Assembly: GCA_021234155.1 (NCBI GenBank)
Contig: JAJEKV010000276.1
Span: 372,001 to 436,000, forward strand
DNA: 64,000 nucleotides
From: Isoetes taiwanensis
Taxonomy: Eukaryota; Streptophyta; Lycopodiopsida; Isoetales; Isoetaceae
Reading direction: 5' to 3'
Shown here: positions 13,428 to 24,474 of the stretch, piece by piece
Numbering within the stretch: the stretch's first letter is position 1
Layout of the letters: the number at the start of each line of letters is the position of its first letter
Made by a program: the position numbers and the translations under genes
The notes under the pieces: generated by a model
Databases searched by the model: none
What the model was told of the DNA's origin: nothing
What the model saw: only the letters and a program-made list of their open reading frames with translations

Positions 13428-13457
13428 CTAGTAAACGTGTGCCCGGCGTTGCCGGGC
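13428..13457 (-). mobile_element. Helitron-type 3' terminus
   Basis: Read on the minus strand, a 7-bp stem hairpin with a 3-base loop (13457-13441, GCCCGGC AAC GCCGGGC) is followed nine bases later by CTAG ending at 13428, and then by T. A GC-rich hairpin shortly before CTRR with a following T is the textbook 3' end of a plant Helitron. The element would extend rightward in window coordinates. I could not place its TC-type 5' end, so only the terminus is called. Confidence 0.55.
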
Positions 13458-13638
13458 TAATGTTCTGACACGTGTTTTTACTCTACCTTTAATGTCCATC
13501 TTCCACAACATTGCAAGAATGAACATTGTTTATGGATTTCAATAGAAAAAACAATGCTTTTTAAGGAACGTTGGGAGCCGTTGGTTTAGAACATATTTAT
13601 GTTCATAAGTTGTATACAATTGCTACATTTTAAGCTTA

Positions 13639-13976
13639 TTTCCATGCACGTAAACAAAATTGTCTTAACAGTAGGCTCAGACGTCATGAAACCTTGATTT
13701 CCATGCGCTAAAACAAAGTTGTCTTAACAGCAGGCTCAGACGTCATGAAACCTTGAGTCTCTTACAGTAATATATGAAAAATTGGGTATTCTAATCTCAT
13801 TTGCCACAACCCTACAGAATGGTGCAAGAGCAGAGTTGGGTGAACCAAAAGAATGAATTGCGAAGATGAGTTCAAAAGACAAAAACATACAAATATTCAA
13901 CAGGAGCAGAGTTGGGTGAACCAAAAGAATGAATTGCCAAGATGAGTTCAAAAGACAAAAGCATACAAACATTCAA
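13639..13976. repeat. Two adjacent tandem duplications (periods 59 and 76)
   Basis: First pair: TTTCCATGC....AAACAAA.TTGTCTTAACAG starts at about 13639 and 13698. Second pair: GAGCAGAGTTGGGTGAACC starts at 13828 and 13904. Both lie just inside the putative Helitron terminus. The units are highly similar, so these are younger than the duplications near 8 kb. Confidence 0.75.
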
Positions 13977-16500
13977 TGACGCCTGCTGCGCTGAAAGACG
14001 AATATACCATAGACCTGAAAATGTCCTCTGAAAAGACATGAATGGTAACTGAAATGAAAATGGATTGCTTTTCCATCCTAGTACTCTTTTCACTTATACG
14101 TAATTCAAGTCTTTTGTCCAACCAAAAACGGCCTCAAATAATGTGGTGTTGATCTTTTCATGACTGGCGACTATACTTGACGGCAGCCAATTGCCCCAAA
14201 CAAAAAAACAAAGCAAAGCAACAAATATTGTAAACTATCTATACGAATACGAATCTGTGGTGAAGCAAATGTTGGCCACTGAGAGCATAAAACAATTAAA
14301 TTAATATTGAAACGCCTTCAACCCATTAAAAAAAGCCATAATGTTTGCCACCACTCTCATATTTGGTGCACAGTCAAGGCAAGGCAAGAGTCTGTCCCAA
14401 ATAGTCTCATTTGCTTTGAGTTGGGTTCCCAGCATGCATGGATCTGTACCCATCAAAGACCAAGATGAAGAAATAGGAAGTATAAGAAACTTTGCTCTCT
14501 TTCGTCATCTACCTGCAAAGATTTTACACGCTTATCAGAGCAATTTATTAGAGTCATTCGATCTACTTGGACACTAAGTACTCTATTATATTTCAAGCTT
14601 CCATAGGTGCATGAAATACTTTCGCAATCATAGACTGTCTAGATCTCTAGAGAATGCATCATAAGCTCTTTTTATAAAAGGTAACAATGTTAATATAAGT
14701 GTTGCTAAGAGGGATACCTGACTGCGAGCTGCTGGTGTAATGCACGCAGACCCACGTCTAAAGAAAGGGGCCATTTTCTTCAATGGCCATGACCTAACCT
14801 TTGTGCAATGGAGAGCAAAACCGTCGGAAATTGGAAGCACAGAAGCTACGGGCCTGATAGACCGTGCTGCAAACAAAGAAGTGAAATGTGAATAGTATAA
14901 CAATATATAATGGCAAATCCACTACCTTACTAAGAGAACATACCATCAATGGAGGCCTTCATATCAGGAACAGAGGTAGACTGTCTTGAGAATGGAGGGA
15001 GTTGATGTTTGGTTCTTTGAGTTGCTTGCCTTGCCAGATGCAGTAGGAATCCCATGGCATGTCGATCATAGTCTTGCAGGAAAGATCCCTTCTGGATATA
15101 TGAACATGGCGTTGTTTGGTCCAAAATTTGCAAAAAAAACAAATGTCAATGCATAGAGAATAACAAAATACATGTTTAAAACAACATTCTATAAGCACTT
15201 GCAAATGAAGCTCATACCTTTGACTTATTCTCACCTCTTTACCAGCCATATTAGAGTAACTTCCGAGCACTTTATATACTTGTATCTTCTGGCACTCAAC
15301 CTTGTTACACATTCGTAGAAAACTAGTCTCACACATTATGATCACCTTCAAATGGTTGCAACATAAAACATGAATGAACACCCGTTAGCTCTAGTTCTAT
15401 ATTCTAAATAGCGGACTTCAATTGCCTCTTTATCAAGTAGTCTTTATTTGATTTACTAACTTCGGGAACACCGTAATCGATGCTAATGAAATTGTAGAAC
15501 AAATAGGAGTTCTTAGAATGCCTACCTGCAGAACACATAACAGGGAATGAAGGCCACCACAATTATAAGGTGCAAAAGGGAAGTGGCAGATAAGGAAAAA
15601 TTAGCAAATCAAATCCATAAAAAAGCGTAAAACATTCGGACCAATAGGCATCTGTCTGATTCGGGAGAGAATATTCTACCGTAAATAGCATGGCCACGCT
15701 ATCCGACTTCTGAGTTAAATATCATTTCCATGGCCTCCCAGAGCTTCCTTTTCCAGTGATTGAAGCGCCAGAGAATTTGGGAGCCTTCATGCACAACACA
15801 GAAAAGAATGAAATATGGCAACAGGGTCTTGCACATCTCAGAAAATGCCCACAAAAGAATGAAAATAACAACTGGGTCTTGTATTTAGGGTCAGGCTTGA
15901 ATGCATTTATTTGAAAGGCAACAAACAATTAAAAAAGCATATTCTTGTAAGAAGGGGTGCAAAATAACAACAAAACATAAAAAGAAAGAGCTATTACCAT
16001 TGAAAACCATCCATGCTCCATGCACCACCAAGCAATCAGTGTTTACTGCAAATGATCCATACAAATGTGTTAAACCAGATGTAGGAAAATAGTGACAGCT
16101 CCCTTCTGCTACAGCGTTATTCATTGATACCTATTCATATGACTATATGGCCTTTGAAAGGCCATAGTTGGTGTGCCAAGAACTGTTGTGCTTGTTTTCT
16201 TATCACATGAATGTATGAAAATGGTTCACTGATAAGGGTTCTTCTTTATGCACTTTCATGCCTTATGAACAACCATATCTATGAAAAGGCAGAGGCTGCA
16301 ACAATAACATATGCCTATCCATAAGGGATGCTCTATGCGTTGTGCACAGCTCACACTCATAAAAGTTGCATTTAATTAAAGTGGGTCTCATTCCATTCCC
16401 ACTTTTTTTTTGGAACGTTATTTTACACGAAAAGGATGAGGAAAACTATTAAAACCGCATTATTGTTTTAGAAGATGCCTGTTTTCCTGTGTGAAAAAAA
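13977..16500. other. No recognised feature
   Basis: Many short open frames occur on both strands, the longest about 140 codons at 14959-15381 (-). None shows a recognisable domain, a splice-site chain or a protein-like composition. I see no transposon ends here. Confidence 0.4.
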
Positions 16501-16993
16501 AAAGTTAAGGAAAATTACGTGGTCTACTTTTCTCGGTTAGCGAGTCGAGAAGATAAAGAGCACAAAAAAAATCAATGAAAATGCTATCTCTCTGTAAACA
16601 AAGTGCCGATCTGCCCTGAATTTTTATTCATAAATAATTTTATTACATTGTATTTTACAATAGTTGAAGATACCATGATGGTCGGGCTGACATCGTCTTC
16701 GCACACAGACCACCTACTGCGAACATCATGCAGAGCAAGATCTGAGGTGTTCCAAGCCACAAGAGCAACTTGAAGACAATAGAAATCTGAGCGCCGACCA
16801 ATGTATGTCACCAACCTCTTCTCGTCCTCTTTCCTCAATGAACGGGTCTTTCCATGGCTATTGTTCTATTCTATTGTTCGCGATCTGTACCGGAAAACGC
16901 AAAATCAAGTTAATGCAAGTGATGCTACTGACAATACAAATAAGAAGACAATCAGTTCCAAGGGCCATTTCTGAATAATGTAGGTCTGAGGCC

Positions 16994-17351
16994 CTTTCTC
17001 GACTCGCAAGTCAAGAAAGGCCATTTCTCGACTCGCGAGTCGAGAAATGTAGCTTAGACCCCTCAGGAAAAAAAGGGGGGGACTTTTTTTCCTCGTTTTT
17101 TTTAAGTAGGAAAAAAAAAGTTTTTGGAAGGCTTTTCTCAACTTGCGAGTCGAGAAAGGCCCTAAGACCCCTCTGAGGACCTTTCTCGACTCGTGAGTCG
17201 AGAAAGGTAGCTCAGAGTGAAAACGCTGAAATCCGAGGGCCTTTTCGACTTGCGGTGAGAAAGGCAACTTCAGTGCGAAAAACGCAGTCCGTGGGCGTGC
17301 ACGTAGAAAAGGCGGGGTTGAGGAACTTTCTCGACTCACGGGTCGAGAAAG
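16994..17351. repeat. Cluster of 26-bp palindromes
   Basis: Six palindromic units with the half-site CTTTCTCGACTCG sit at 16994-17019, 17023-17048 (perfect), 17133-17158, 17181-17206, about 17240-17264 (damaged) and 17326-17351. A degenerate seventh lies near 16526-16556. After several units follow related words (GTAGCTTAGA, GCAGCTTAGAGTGAAAAACG), so the cluster looks like an irregular tandem array built around a palindrome. Spacing between units varies from 29 to 110 bases. Each could form a long hairpin. No coding role is supported. Confidence 0.8.
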
Positions 17352-17585
17352 GCAGCTTAGAGTGAAAAACGTAAGCATAAGGGTCTTTCTAGACTCAAAC
17401 GTGTGATCAAATATGCAACATGATCAAACAAACCTACTTGCCTACAAACATAGTTTCTATCTCCAATATTATGGAGCAAAAAATCATGACTAATAGGACC
17501 ATATTCTATGTATTTTCTAAGCATTTTCTAATGCACACCATATCCTATGCATTTTCTATGTATACATATACAAAATGAATGTACG

Positions 17586-17868
17586 CTCGAAAAAAATGGG
17601 ACTTTAATAATAGGATGAGCTACACAATATAATATGAGCTAAAATAATATAGACATTATAATATATCCCATTGGCCTTAGATAAATATCCCATTGATGCC
17701 CCGCTTTGTTTCTGCTCGAAGGAAATGGGATTTTAATAATAATATGAGCTAAAATAATATATAACATATGGCATTAGAATTTATTTCATTAGAATTTATA
17801 TATAACATTTTAATCCATACCCATTGGCCTTAGATAAATATCCCATTGGCCACGCTATACCCCGCCTT
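17586..17868. repeat. AT-rich tandem duplication, period about 129
   Basis: CTCGAA..AAATGGGA.TTTAATAATA begins at 17586 and 17715. Both units contain AATATGAGCTAAAATAATAT and end in ATTGGCCTTAGATAAATATC, then CCCCGC. The second unit has an extra AT-rich insertion. Confidence 0.75.
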
Positions 17869-18387
17869 TTTTTTGTTAGGTACATTCTATATCCCGTTTT
17901 TTTTCTCCCCCATTTGACCTTTGTCCTGCTACTTGGCCTCCTTGATTATGTTCTTCAAGGTTATTCTTAAATTTCTGTAGCAGAATCTGGTTTATCTGGA
18001 ACTCTACCCCTTACTATAAGTTTAGGCTCCCCAATAACTATAGCTCCTTTATTTTTCATAACATTGTAATCACCCAGATCATCCATCAGCCCTTGTTCTT
18101 TTTTTGCTCTCTAACTACTTTTTGTTTCTGAATTCTCTTGAAACTTCCATTACCACTTGTTCATTTGAATATGTCACCTTTCGAAATTTGAAATTTAAAA
18201 GGGGGGAATTTTGGTACATACCTTTGAAGAACAAGAGATTTAAGACATGTGTCACTGTTGAGATTTGGTACACTTACGCCGAAAGTCGTGGCTATGGAGA
18301 ACACACAAAATCCTGGCTATGGCATCGAAGCCCCTGGCTATGGCTGGTAAGACGTAGTTTTCACCCAACCGAAAGTACCATGGAAAG

Positions 18388-18470
18388 ATGCAGAAAAAGA
18401 ATCGGAAAGAGCTGGGAGCAAGAATCGGGCATACATGCAGAAAAAGAATAGGAAAGATCGGGAGCAAGAA
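18388..18470. repeat. Tandem duplication, period 47
   Basis: ATGCAGAAAAAGAAT.GGAAAG begins at 18388 and 18435, each followed by GGGAGCAAGAA. Confidence 0.75.
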
Positions 18471-19301
18471 GGCTATGGCAGATCTTTTTATAAGGTATGG
18501 CCGTCATTTCTTTCGCTAGTGGTCATTCATGTTGTTTCTTCCGCTGTTTCTTCCGCTGCCAAGAGCTCGAATTAAAAACAGAGGATGCAAACAATGAGAA
18601 GCAGGGGCTCATTATCGCCCAAGCTCTTGATCACCGGATCTAGCACTGCATTTCGAGGGCAGAGCAAAGTGATGGAGGATCTGCCATTTATTTCATGGAC
18701 TACGCCGGTCTGCAACTGAAGGCGATTGAAAGATCTGAGGGAGTAATGCTCGGGCAAGCACTTGGTGAAGATTATTATGAGCGGCATGAGTAGCTACTGC
18801 TCTTGCTCCCGCTGCGACCAAGGCTACCCTAACCCCAAGATTCATTATCAGAAAAACCAAAAAAAACTAACCGCACTTCTTGAGCTCTTCTTGAGCATTT
18901 CTGAAAAGCCAAAAGCTTGACGGATTATTGAGAGTGGATGATTTAGAAACAACACAACAGTCTGAAGATCTTATATGATATCATATTTTTATCATTGATT
19001 AATATGCAGAATGCTGTGGCATTTGGCGCATCCCAATTTTCAGCTGTATTACTAAGCAATGGAAGCTGCAGAAAGCCCAGGTTACAAAATGCGTCAGTTT
19101 GAAGATTAGCATTCAAAGAAACATGCTTGGTTTGTATGCCAAGCTCTTGGGACAACTCCTCGCTGGCTGCTATTCGTAAAGGGCCGAGGTTCAGATTATC
19201 CTAGTCTTTGGAGGTGTGGGTCTTGGCTGCTTTGACTAGCAAAAGAAATGACGACCATACAAAGTAAAAGCCCTGTACTAATTCTTTTTCTGCATGTACA
19301 G

Positions 19302-19378
19302 CGGATTTCTTCCTAGTCCAGGGATTTCTTCCTAGTACAGCGGAAGAAATGCCAGTACAGGGATTTCTTCCTAGTACA
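19302..19378. repeat. Three copies of a 15-base word
   Basis: GGATTTCTTCCTAGT occurs at about 19302, 19322 and 19360, interspersed with ACAG.GG.A-type sequence. A small degenerate tandem patch. Confidence 0.65.
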
Positions 19379-19670
19379 AGGATTGCATGGTAGAACAACG
19401 GATTGAGGCCCACAGATGTTCTTGGAGAAGCCAATCCAGGAGAAACAGGGGAACATAGCAGTCTGCCCTCCATTGCTCCAGCACCGGATTGAAACACAAC
19501 GCACAGTTCTCGCCACGCGGGGCGAGAAAGAAAGAAAGCAAGAAAATATCTAATTAATTTTATTTATTTGTATTTATTAAACCATTTATTGTATTTTAAT
19601 TGTATTACTTATTATATTGTATTTATTATATTTATTTATTTTATTATTTATAATCCTTACTTTTGGATTC

Positions 19671-19975
19671 ATCCCCGCTCCCCCTTTTCCCCTCCCCTTG
19701 CCACCTCCTCTTTGCCATCCCCTCTTCGACTTTCCTCCTTCCCTTGTCATCCCTTTTGCCATCTCCCTCCCCCTTTGCCCCTCCTTATTATCCCGTTTGC
19801 CCTTTGCCATCCCCCTCATCCTTCGCCCCTCCATGTGCACCTTTGCCCCTCCCTCCCCTTTGCCCCTCCCTTTGCCATCTGATTTGCCTTTTGCCACCCC
19901 CTCCCCTTTGCCCCTCCATTGCCTTGCCCCTTGGCCCAGCCACCCTCCATGGGCATTTCCTTTCCACTCTTCTCC
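19671..19975. repeat. Polypyrimidine tract (about 300 bases)
   Basis: The plus strand is almost pure C and T with short TTTGCC and CCATC interruptions, built from irregular CCCCTCC/CTTTGCC units. It opens long proline-rich frames on one strand and Gly/Lys-rich frames on the other, which I treat as composition artefacts. Such tracts can form triplex structures. Confidence 0.8.
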
Positions 19976-20620
19976 CAGTGAACTAGTTGTAAATTTTATG
20001 AAAAAAACATGTGAACTAGTTGTTGTTCTTTAACGTGAATTTCTATTAGTGTATGATGTGTAATTCTATTCAAGCATTCAACTCCAAAATTTTTTCTTCA
20101 GTATGAGTCCCATTTTTTAGTCGAGGCCCAAAATTCGAGATTTGACCCGCTTTAAATAAATGCGACTTATAACCTTATTTTGAGCCTTGAGACCGGCATA
20201 TAAATTCATACCCTCGGTGTTTGCAACTCTTCCCTTTTTGCATTTCCATTTTGCTTTGCACGTGGTGCGAGAAAGGGCCACTATCAACATTGTCACTATT
20301 GGACTTGGAACGCACGCCATAGCCAAGAATTTGAAAAGAATATTCACAATTTAGAAACAAAGCCATTCTTGCCGTAGCCAAGGTAGAAGTAATATCTATA
20401 AAAAAGAGAGTAATTCATTCCGCCATAGTTAAACGAAAAAGAAAAAGGGGGTATTTTTAACAAAAGTTCTCGAGGAGAGTTATTGATTGCTAGAAATAGT
20501 TGTAGACCACTGATTGAGGCGCACCACGACTCTCTCTCTCTCTACATCAAGAATTGAGCAACATCCCTAGAATCCGTTTCTCTCTATCCGCCCATTATTC
20601 GGGAAGGATATCTCGACATC

Positions 20621-20639
20621 TGGCGAGTTTTTGGGGACC
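20621..20639 (+). mobile_element. Possible tRNA-Arg-type primer-binding site of a decayed LTR element
   Basis: TGGCGAGTTTTTGGGGACC follows ...CGACATC. Tat/Ogre-type plant gypsy elements use TGGCGA-starting primer sites two bases after an LTR that ends in CA. The match is partial. No matching LTR copy or recognisable gag is seen downstream to 22150, so this remains tentative. Confidence 0.28.
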
Positions 20640-22147
20640 TAGACACGGGCCGGACGAAAGCGTGAGGAAATATGTTGTTGTTTATGTTTTGTATTGGGTT
20701 CTGGTGTTGCCCATTCCTATTGACAATTGAGCCTGAATTAGGGAGCAAGAAGCTAAGAATCGACGATTGCTTCGCTTTAGCCTACAGAACCGGTCGCCTT
20801 GCAAAATCCAAGCTTTTGTATTCTGCTTTGGCGAACTCACGCCGCCATGTTGCGTTAACCCGGGCATCGCCACACCCAAGAGAGAGAAAGTTGATGCCGG
20901 AAAAATGAAGAGAAGCAACAAAATTATGTTGGAAGAAGAAGTTTTGCCGGAAACCGTTTTTCAGATGCCAAATGTAACACCCGGAAAAGGGCACACCGGC
21001 ATGAAAGAGAAAGCCCAAAAACTTTTTAAGTAAGTGGATTATTGAAAAGAAAGAACAAAAACATAGATTCAATACATAAAATAAACAAGTTAGTTTCTTT
21101 GGTTTGTATGAGACTGGGCACTTGATGGGCAATATGTACTTATGTATGTATGTACATATGTATAACATGTATCCAAAGATGAGTTCGTGGTTTTGTCTGT
21201 TTGGAATAGGATTATTGCAGAGCATGAAGGCAGGGAGCAGTTCTGGGGAGTTTTGGAGCTCAATGTTTGAAGCATCATATCTCGGCAACTCAAGATCCTT
21301 TTCAAATGATTTTTCTTTTACTAGAAAGATGTTCAAGTAAGCTTTCCGGAATGGGTCTGATCAGGCCAAAACTCATTCGTATGCAAAAGTTATGACAGAA
21401 ATAGTGATGCCGAAGTCGTAATTGATCAGACTATGTATGTTCTCTATGATTTTTGATTCTTAGAGTTAGAAGACAATCTTTGGAGGCACAATCAATTGCA
21501 AAGGGGTCCAGAGGTCTATGAATGAAGAAATTATCAGGTGGGGTTTTGCTATTGATCAATTGAGATGCTATGAGTTGCCATAATTAGTCTGTACATGATT
21601 TTTGCATGCGAATATTTATGAATTTGTTGGAGGCTCATAAGGCTACGGAAGATAAGTGAGTAGAAACATATCTAGAAGGACTGATTCGGAGGCAAGAAGA
21701 TCTGAAAATTCTTGGGAAGTGCCAATGTGGGCTTGAATCAATGATTTGGCATGTCTTGAATCTTCTTTCTTTGGATATCTACAAGTTTAGAACTAACTTG
21801 GGTCATGTTTCATTTTCATTTGTTTATCTGTATTTACTTTTCTCTATGTTGCTTTAGTTTAGTATTTGTTGCTATTCTAAGGAGTTAATTAAGAAATAAA
21901 CCTTTTGGATGGGGCTCAGTTTCCTTTGTATGTAGATGGAACCAGTGAAGACCGCCAATGCATTGCTAATTAATAGTCACAAGAATAGTAACAGTAAGGA
22001 AATCTATTACTTTGAATGATGTAATCTTATTGAATTAGTATGAAATATAAAGGTTGATAACTTTAAAATGGTAAAGAACCTGACAGATTGACCTATGAGA
22101 TGGCTCTTAAGTAGACCCTCCTTGATAGAAGTAAAGGAGAATATGAG

Positions 22148-22482
22148 CATCTGGGTGAAAGCATGCTAGGGTGTACCATCTAAAGTACTTTTTAGGGAGT
22201 GCAAAACTACCCAAAAAAGTACCCAACACTGGGTACTGGGAACTTGCATAAATGCCACAATAAATAATAAGTTTGGGAGTTAATTCATTTATTTTAGCCT
22301 CTAATAGTATTGTTATCCTCTAGTACTATAGATTGGCATGTTACTGACCTTCAATTCAAAAAAATTCGATCGATTTTAATGGAAAGAAAAAACAGAAAGT
22401 ACCAGTTTTAAAAGTACGCAGTGTAGGTACTTTTGAGGGTTCCAAAAGTGGTACACCATAGCATGCTTTTACCCATCTGGGT
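22148..22482. mobile_element. MITE with 9-bp direct flanking repeat (Mutator-like)
   Basis: CATCTGGGT occurs at 22148-22156 and 22474-22482. Between them lie inverted ends: left 22157-22179 and right 22450-22473 share AAAGCATGCTA.GGTGTACCA. A second inner inverted pair is rich in AAAGTAC words. About 317 bases, no coding capacity. A 9-bp duplication fits Mutator-like elements. Part of the direct repeat (GGGT) may instead belong to the terminal repeat, leaving only ATCT as target duplication. Confidence 0.65.
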
Positions 22483-24000
22483 AGCTAATCGGTGAGTTGA
22501 GCATGAAGCTCAAGAATTGTGCCATCTGTATTGTTTTGGCTCCTAAAGGTGGAGTTATGATTCAGGATAATGTGGCAAGGTTTACATGCAGTTGCGATCA
22601 TCATGTTACATTGATTCTTAAGTGAAAGTGCTGGGTTTTGAGATTTTCCGTTAGTTATGGAAAGTAGGCTTATAATAAAATGTATTAAAACCATAGCTCA
22701 TGATTGAATTATAGCTATTGAGATGGAACTTTGAAGGTAAGGCATGATCTAGGATTGAATAGTTTGGCCAAGAGAGTCATAGGAAGCTTATGGGGGCTTT
22801 TGAGAATGGCTATGGCATGGAGCAGTGTTGGCGTAACCAGTGAAGTACATAGGTGTTGGATTCACACCAATATGACAACCATGCTTGTGACTTCCTCGAC
22901 ATGTTTGTATTGTGATCATAGCGCTCTTGATATGTTGGTAAGGTCATAGATCTGCTGCCCAAAAGAGCAGGGCTTAGCATCGATGGTTGGATTGCTATCA
23001 AGGTCTTCATCGTGGAGTTGCTACTTCAACATGGTTTAGGATGTATGAGTAACTTTGACAAAGGAATTACGTGAAGGTAAATATGGAGCATTGGATAAGC
23101 TACTTCAACATATATGGGCAACCTCAGCAAGGGGCAGAGTATGATCTAGGCACCTGTGTTTAGTAAATATTCTAATGAACATCACATCACATGTCATGGT
23201 CTTTGCATGTTGTTTTGGTAACTTGATGTCCATTAGATCCTCCGGGGTCGGAGTTCCAGGTTCGGTGGCCTGGCTAGTTCTGGCATTGTCATGTCATCTG
23301 TGTTCTTTGTATCTATGCTCTGGGCATGGCCTCCTCACGGGCGTAGCTTCCCGGTGAGGTTGTACGCCAACTCCTGTGACACCATGCTAAGAGGTCCTCC
23401 AGCGCCAGACGTGGGCTGGGAAGGGTATGCGCATACGAGGTTCACCCCACCAGCTCCGCCAACGGGGCTCGGAATGTGAGCTGGCTGGGCATTTCTCTGC
23501 TAACAGGGCCTGCATGTAGGCTGGCTGATCTTCGCATTGTCCCGGAGCTATGTTTCTGATGTTTTGTTATTTTGGCTATGTTCTTTGCTTTTGTCGCTCA
23601 GAGTTTGGTATTTCCTTGGATTATGTTGTCATTGTCTAGTGTTGTACTCACCTACAATCTTTTGTTTGCTTGTGCTTATGTCTTTGTATCCAAGATTCCA
23701 GAATATTTCCATGCATGCAGAGGCAGCCAGGGATCCCCACTTAGTCACGAGGAATAACCCCAGTGAGTGCATGTGCAGTGAACAAGCAAGACAGTGGTTG
23801 CACGGATGGCAGCAATGTAGCTGAGGATCATGGTTATGATCTGGAGTTAAAAAGCTTTTGTTTAGCTTGCTTAGCAGTATATTTATGTATATATATTGGG
23901 AGTATTGTGGATAGTACATCCTTTGAATTTGTATTCTTGATGGACAGTGGTAATTATATTGTATTCTGAGGGGGGAAGATGAACGTTGGCGCTCCTCGCG
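22483..24000. other. Unassigned sequence with GC-rich segment and purine run
   Basis: About 23240-23540 is GC-rich compared with its surroundings. A purine run GAGGGGGGAAGA lies near 23971, like the polypurine tract before a 3' LTR, but I could not find the LTR. No coding domain seen. Confidence 0.3.
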
Positions 24001-24474
24001 TCCGCCTTGGGAAGCTTGAGAAGCCGAGCCTCGATGGATGAGTCCTTGTTAGAGGATGTTTTCCAGAGTCTCGGGTTCCCTCACATCCCTGTGGGCCATG
24101 ATGTGACAGTCGGTGCTATCATGACTCTTCTTAGTTTAGCATACAATAATCAATCTAGAGTAGGATTCAAAAAATGCAATGGCAAGGGTCACTTTTCGAA
24201 GATCGTGCTTCGATAGATTAGGATCCCTTAAAATTCGGCTCATAATCTGGGATATTTGGCTCTTGGAAACCGATTTCCCTCAGAATTTCTTTAGATCAAA
24301 GATCCCCATAGATTTTGGTATTTGAACCTCTCTATCTGGTGGGCTCTGTTCTTTGATTTGCAGCCAGCAGAAAGCTTCGAGGATTTAGACATCTTGGTTT
24401 GGAGGTTTCAAGTCGCCAACTAGCAGAAGAAATGGCAGGAAAGAGTGGTTACATTAGGCCGAAACAGGGAACTC

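Noticed and set aside
16994-17351. CRISPR-like array of palindromic repeats
   Set aside because: Spacers are irregular and mutually related, there are no cas genes, and the context is a plant nuclear genome.
16905-17378. 157-codon minus-strand frame
   Set aside because: It lies over the palindrome cluster; its repeated peptide words simply reflect the repeated DNA.
19568-20033. Proline/serine-rich frames and the opposing Gly/Lys-rich frame
   Set aside because: Composition artefacts of the polypyrimidine tract; no start context, domain or splice structure.
20782-21336. 184-codon minus-strand frame
   Set aside because: No recognisable domain, low-complexity hydrophobic stretches, and overlap with unrelated frames; treated as chance.
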